The position numbers were made by a program, and so were the translations under genes. Shown here in pieces: positions 61,499 through 64,000 of a stretch of DNA of 64,000 nucleotides (positions are counted from its first letter, which is position 1; each line of letters begins with the position of its first letter). Source of the stretch: Pocillopora verrucosa (Eukaryota; Cnidaria; Anthozoa; Scleractinia; Pocilloporidae); contig NC_089315.1 in the NCBI RefSeq assembly GCF_036669915.1, positions 752,503 to 816,502 on the forward strand, written 5' to 3'. The notes below the pieces were generated by a model. It was not told the DNA's origin, did not search any database, and saw only the letters and a program-made list of their open reading frames with translations.

Positions 61499-62459
61499 GT
61501 TTTTTGTCGTCCTCCCGCTCTTGTCGTTGGTCTTGTCCTCTTTGTTAACACCTTTACTGTGAGAGAGATAAGCAGACAACAGATACTGTAGTGCGAAGCC
61601 GTTTTCACAAAGACTTTTCCGCCGTCTTCCTCCCGACTGTTTTGTTGATATTCAACGTCACGAATGGCTTCAAATGTTTAACCTGTCAATATATGAATGA
61701 CGAATTGTATTGATTTTAATTATAATTTAAGTTATCAATGCAGCTCTCGTATCTTGTATCTCGATATACATTAGCTGATGATAATAACTAGAATTACACT
61801 TTTAAAGGCTTTTAAACATTTTCCCCGATGAATTCTTTGTTGAGTATTGACTGACACAAATGACACCAAATTTTCAGACCGTGAATGGCAAATGAATGAC
61901 GAATCAGTGATAAATTATAAATGCCGGTCTCGTCAAAGATCGCTCCGAGAACAAAGAACGGCGCGAGCGTACTTGGTATATTAAAAACCCAGCTGGTACA
62001 GAGCCATAATCATTGCATACTCATCAACTGCCAGAGATTCACGAAGTACATTGGTGGGCTTTAAATAAACTTGTAAACATTCTATGGGGTTTAAGTATGC
62101 CATCGTATTATAAGAGGAAGTTATCGAGGTAAATTATTGAAGATATCCTACCGATAGGCAGAGATAAAACTCACTTCAGTTATCACTAGAATCTGCCTAC
62201 AGCTTTTCATTTAGTTTTGTATGGGGAAAAACTCACGCGAGATATCGTAGCTACAGCTTTTAGCAAAATTCACTTCGGACAGGTTTGCAAATAACAATTT
62301 ACTTCTCAATCAGCATATGAATTTTTTTAAAAGTAAACAGAGATTTATACTGCAGAGACAACTCAGATCAGAAAATATGAAACTGCTTTTTAACCAAACA
62401 TTTGATAGTTTGATGAGAGCACAAGACGTCAGCCTGTTAAAAAATAAGAGAAGCACCTC

Positions 62460-62840
62460 GAACTTTCTTCTCGTCACCCACACTGTTCACTCATAGCTAA
62501 CACTAATGTTCTTTTGTTACCGCGCGCGTACGCTAGGAACCTCTACTGCACATTTGATCAAAATTGAACTGCACAATTTCATACCTGACGGTTATTTGCG
62601 AGGTTTGATCAGCTTGATCTAATTCCTGTCTTTTCTATCGAAAGAAACCGATGATAAAAATAGATACCATCTCTTTATTGAAAACTCAAGAGTTGTATGT
62701 AGAATTAAAGTCTAAGTAGTTCAAGTTAGAACTTGAATGAAAATTTGCAATTGAATCAAGCGAATTTTTCGTATGTACTGACTGAGAGAACATCTGGCAG
62801 ATGCTCAATGGCACATCAATCTTTCAATTTCCTTAAACCC
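62460..62840. repeat. Direct diverged duplicate, right copy (5' flank of GPCR copy 2)
   Basis: Partner of 58606-59050. It lies about 1 kb upstream of the GPCR copy 2 start. Similarity may resume at 63280-63330 with 59815-59862 (AATCTATGAGCTTCTGGTCT / AATCCATGAGTTTCCAGTCT). Confidence 0.6.
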
Positions 62841-63339
62841 TAGTCTCAAGTAGTCCGAACTATGAAGCGCCGCTACAACGCATGAGGCGGGACAACTCAG
62901 CGCTGTCAGCCGCGGAGAATCTTGCTTAAACGAAAAGGGAAAAACGTTTGGTTCTCAGACGTCTGATTGTTAATCAGTTTCTTGGCTTGGAAGTGAAACT
63001 GAAAAAAAAACCGGATTTAAATGTCATCACACCAATCTTATTTTACCTGTGATTATTGTAAACTGTGATCTTCCAAAACAACGCATATTCAATCACATAA
63101 AGATGACGCAAGAACCTTCTAACTGCTTATCAGAACATAACCTCCTAAACCCGTGGAACTGTCAGAGAATATGATAGGCAACCGGAGGTCCTTCTAAAAA
63201 GAAAATCAGACTAAAGGTATATTTGAACCAAGCCTCAGTGATACTCAATCTTTTATCCGCTTATCTTTGTTCCTAAATTTACAGAAAATAAAGTAATCCA
63301 TGAGTTTCCAGTCTTTGTAACTTCCTTTAAGGAAGTTGT

Positions 63340-63480
63340 AGTAAGTAAGTAAGTAAGTAAATAAGTAAGTAAATCTTGATTTCAATAGGGTGCGCAATTA
63401 CAGTCAAGACTGTATTCTCCCTTATGGCCCTATCAAACTGAATTGCAGTAATTCTGATTACAGACATTTATTATACTAAA
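63340..63480 (-). repeat. Probable LINE 3' tail with TAAG microsatellite
   Basis: GTAAGTAAGTAAGTAAGTAA and variants at about 63341-63374, directly followed by ATCTTGATTTCAATAGGGTG. Read on the minus strand this is noncoding 3' UTR-like sequence ending in a (CTTA)n tail, as in several LINE families. No coding part is within the window. Confidence 0.35.
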
Positions 63481-64000
63481 ATAGGAAGATACTAAGGATA
63501 TTATAAAACTTAAGATTACATAGAACTTAAAATCACATTGATAAGAACTAAATATTCTGTCTGTTGTATATATTTAGTAGTATGGCATAAAAAATTATAA
63601 CTCAATGTCTACCTAGCTCCTTAGCCGTCATTACAGATAACATTTAGAAAGTTTGATTTTTCACTCAACTGCTTTTGCTGACAACTTTTCCTCAGTTGGA
63701 TCTGTTTACTAGAGGCTTGAAGGCTCTACATGTTGACAAGCACAGTTTCAGAAGTAATAACTGAGCGTATGCATAGAGTTTCAGCCGTTTGAAAGGTTGG
63801 TTTTAGACTTGACAGCTCTGGCTGACAACTTATCCTTAGCTTAATCCGTTTATCATAGAGTCGTCAATCACATACTCAAAACTGCATTGAAAAAAAATGA
63901 TGATCAAAGCTGTGACCACGTTAAGGAGTATTTAGTCATTTCTCTTTGTTACATTGATCTGCCTGGATCAAATGCGAAACTGACTCTCGTCAAATGGACA

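Larger units (their letters stand above)
61499..64000. other. 5' flank of GPCR copy 2
   Basis: Promoter/5' UTR side of the minus-strand receptor, then the right copy of the direct duplicate and the LINE-type tail. No coding region recognised to the window end. Confidence 0.5.

Noticed and set aside
1..64000. tRNA, rRNA, CRISPR or operon-like features
   Set aside because: None recognised by eye; a tRNA covariance scan was not possible, so small RNA genes cannot be fully excluded.

Overview
The window looks like nuclear genomic DNA of a cnidarian, most likely a stony coral or close relative. It is AT-rich, with introns carrying standard GT/AG junctions, animal-only families (MICAL, T-box, THAP, class A GPCR, CFAP157), and repeat types I associate with anthozoan genomes (Penelope-like/hammerhead fold-back DNA, CR1/Jockey-like LINE tails ending in ATG runs, short MITE-like units). 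Species assignment is inference. Nothing prokaryotic was seen (no operons, CRISPR or IS elements). All gene models were built by hand from reading frame, splice sites and phase, and each closes in frame from ATG to stop.

Layout, left to right. 1-5.3 kb: no gene; an almost perfect fold-back repeat at 2.1-2.4 kb. 5.3-19.1 kb (minus): a 12-exon gene for a very large MICAL-type flavin monooxygenase (about 2219 aa) whose catalytic N-terminus is followed by a long charged, low-complexity tail with no CH or LIM domain that I can see. 21.2-26.1 kb (minus): CFAP157, a coiled-coil ciliary protein, 7 exons. 26.6-27.8 kb (plus): a two-exon THAP zinc-finger protein, head to head with CFAP157 across 471 bp that contains a near-consensus RFX X-box. 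28.9-34.2 kb (minus): a short DNTTIP2/Fcf2 pre-rRNA processing protein, 6 exons. 36.3-47.0 kb (plus): a 5-exon T-box transcription factor with an N-terminal eh1-like motif and a 5.3 kb last intron carrying a recurring GC-rich 12-mer. 47.0-53.8 kb: intergenic with repeats. 53.8-61.5 kb: two single-exon, closely related class A GPCR genes facing each other tail to tail, with a dead LINE fragment and other repeats between them. 61.5-64 kb: upstream flank of the second GPCR, with a diverged copy of DNA found between the receptors and a LINE-type tail.

The genes do not form a pathway. The main links are local: the CFAP157/THAP divergent promoter, the convergent THAP and DNTTIP2 3' ends, and the GPCR duplication. 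The most unusual items are the CH/LIM-less MICAL with its phosphosite-like repeats, the fold-back element with a hammerhead-like core and its decayed relative at 51.2 kb, the X-box, the recurring motif in the T-box intron, and the inverted GPCR pair.
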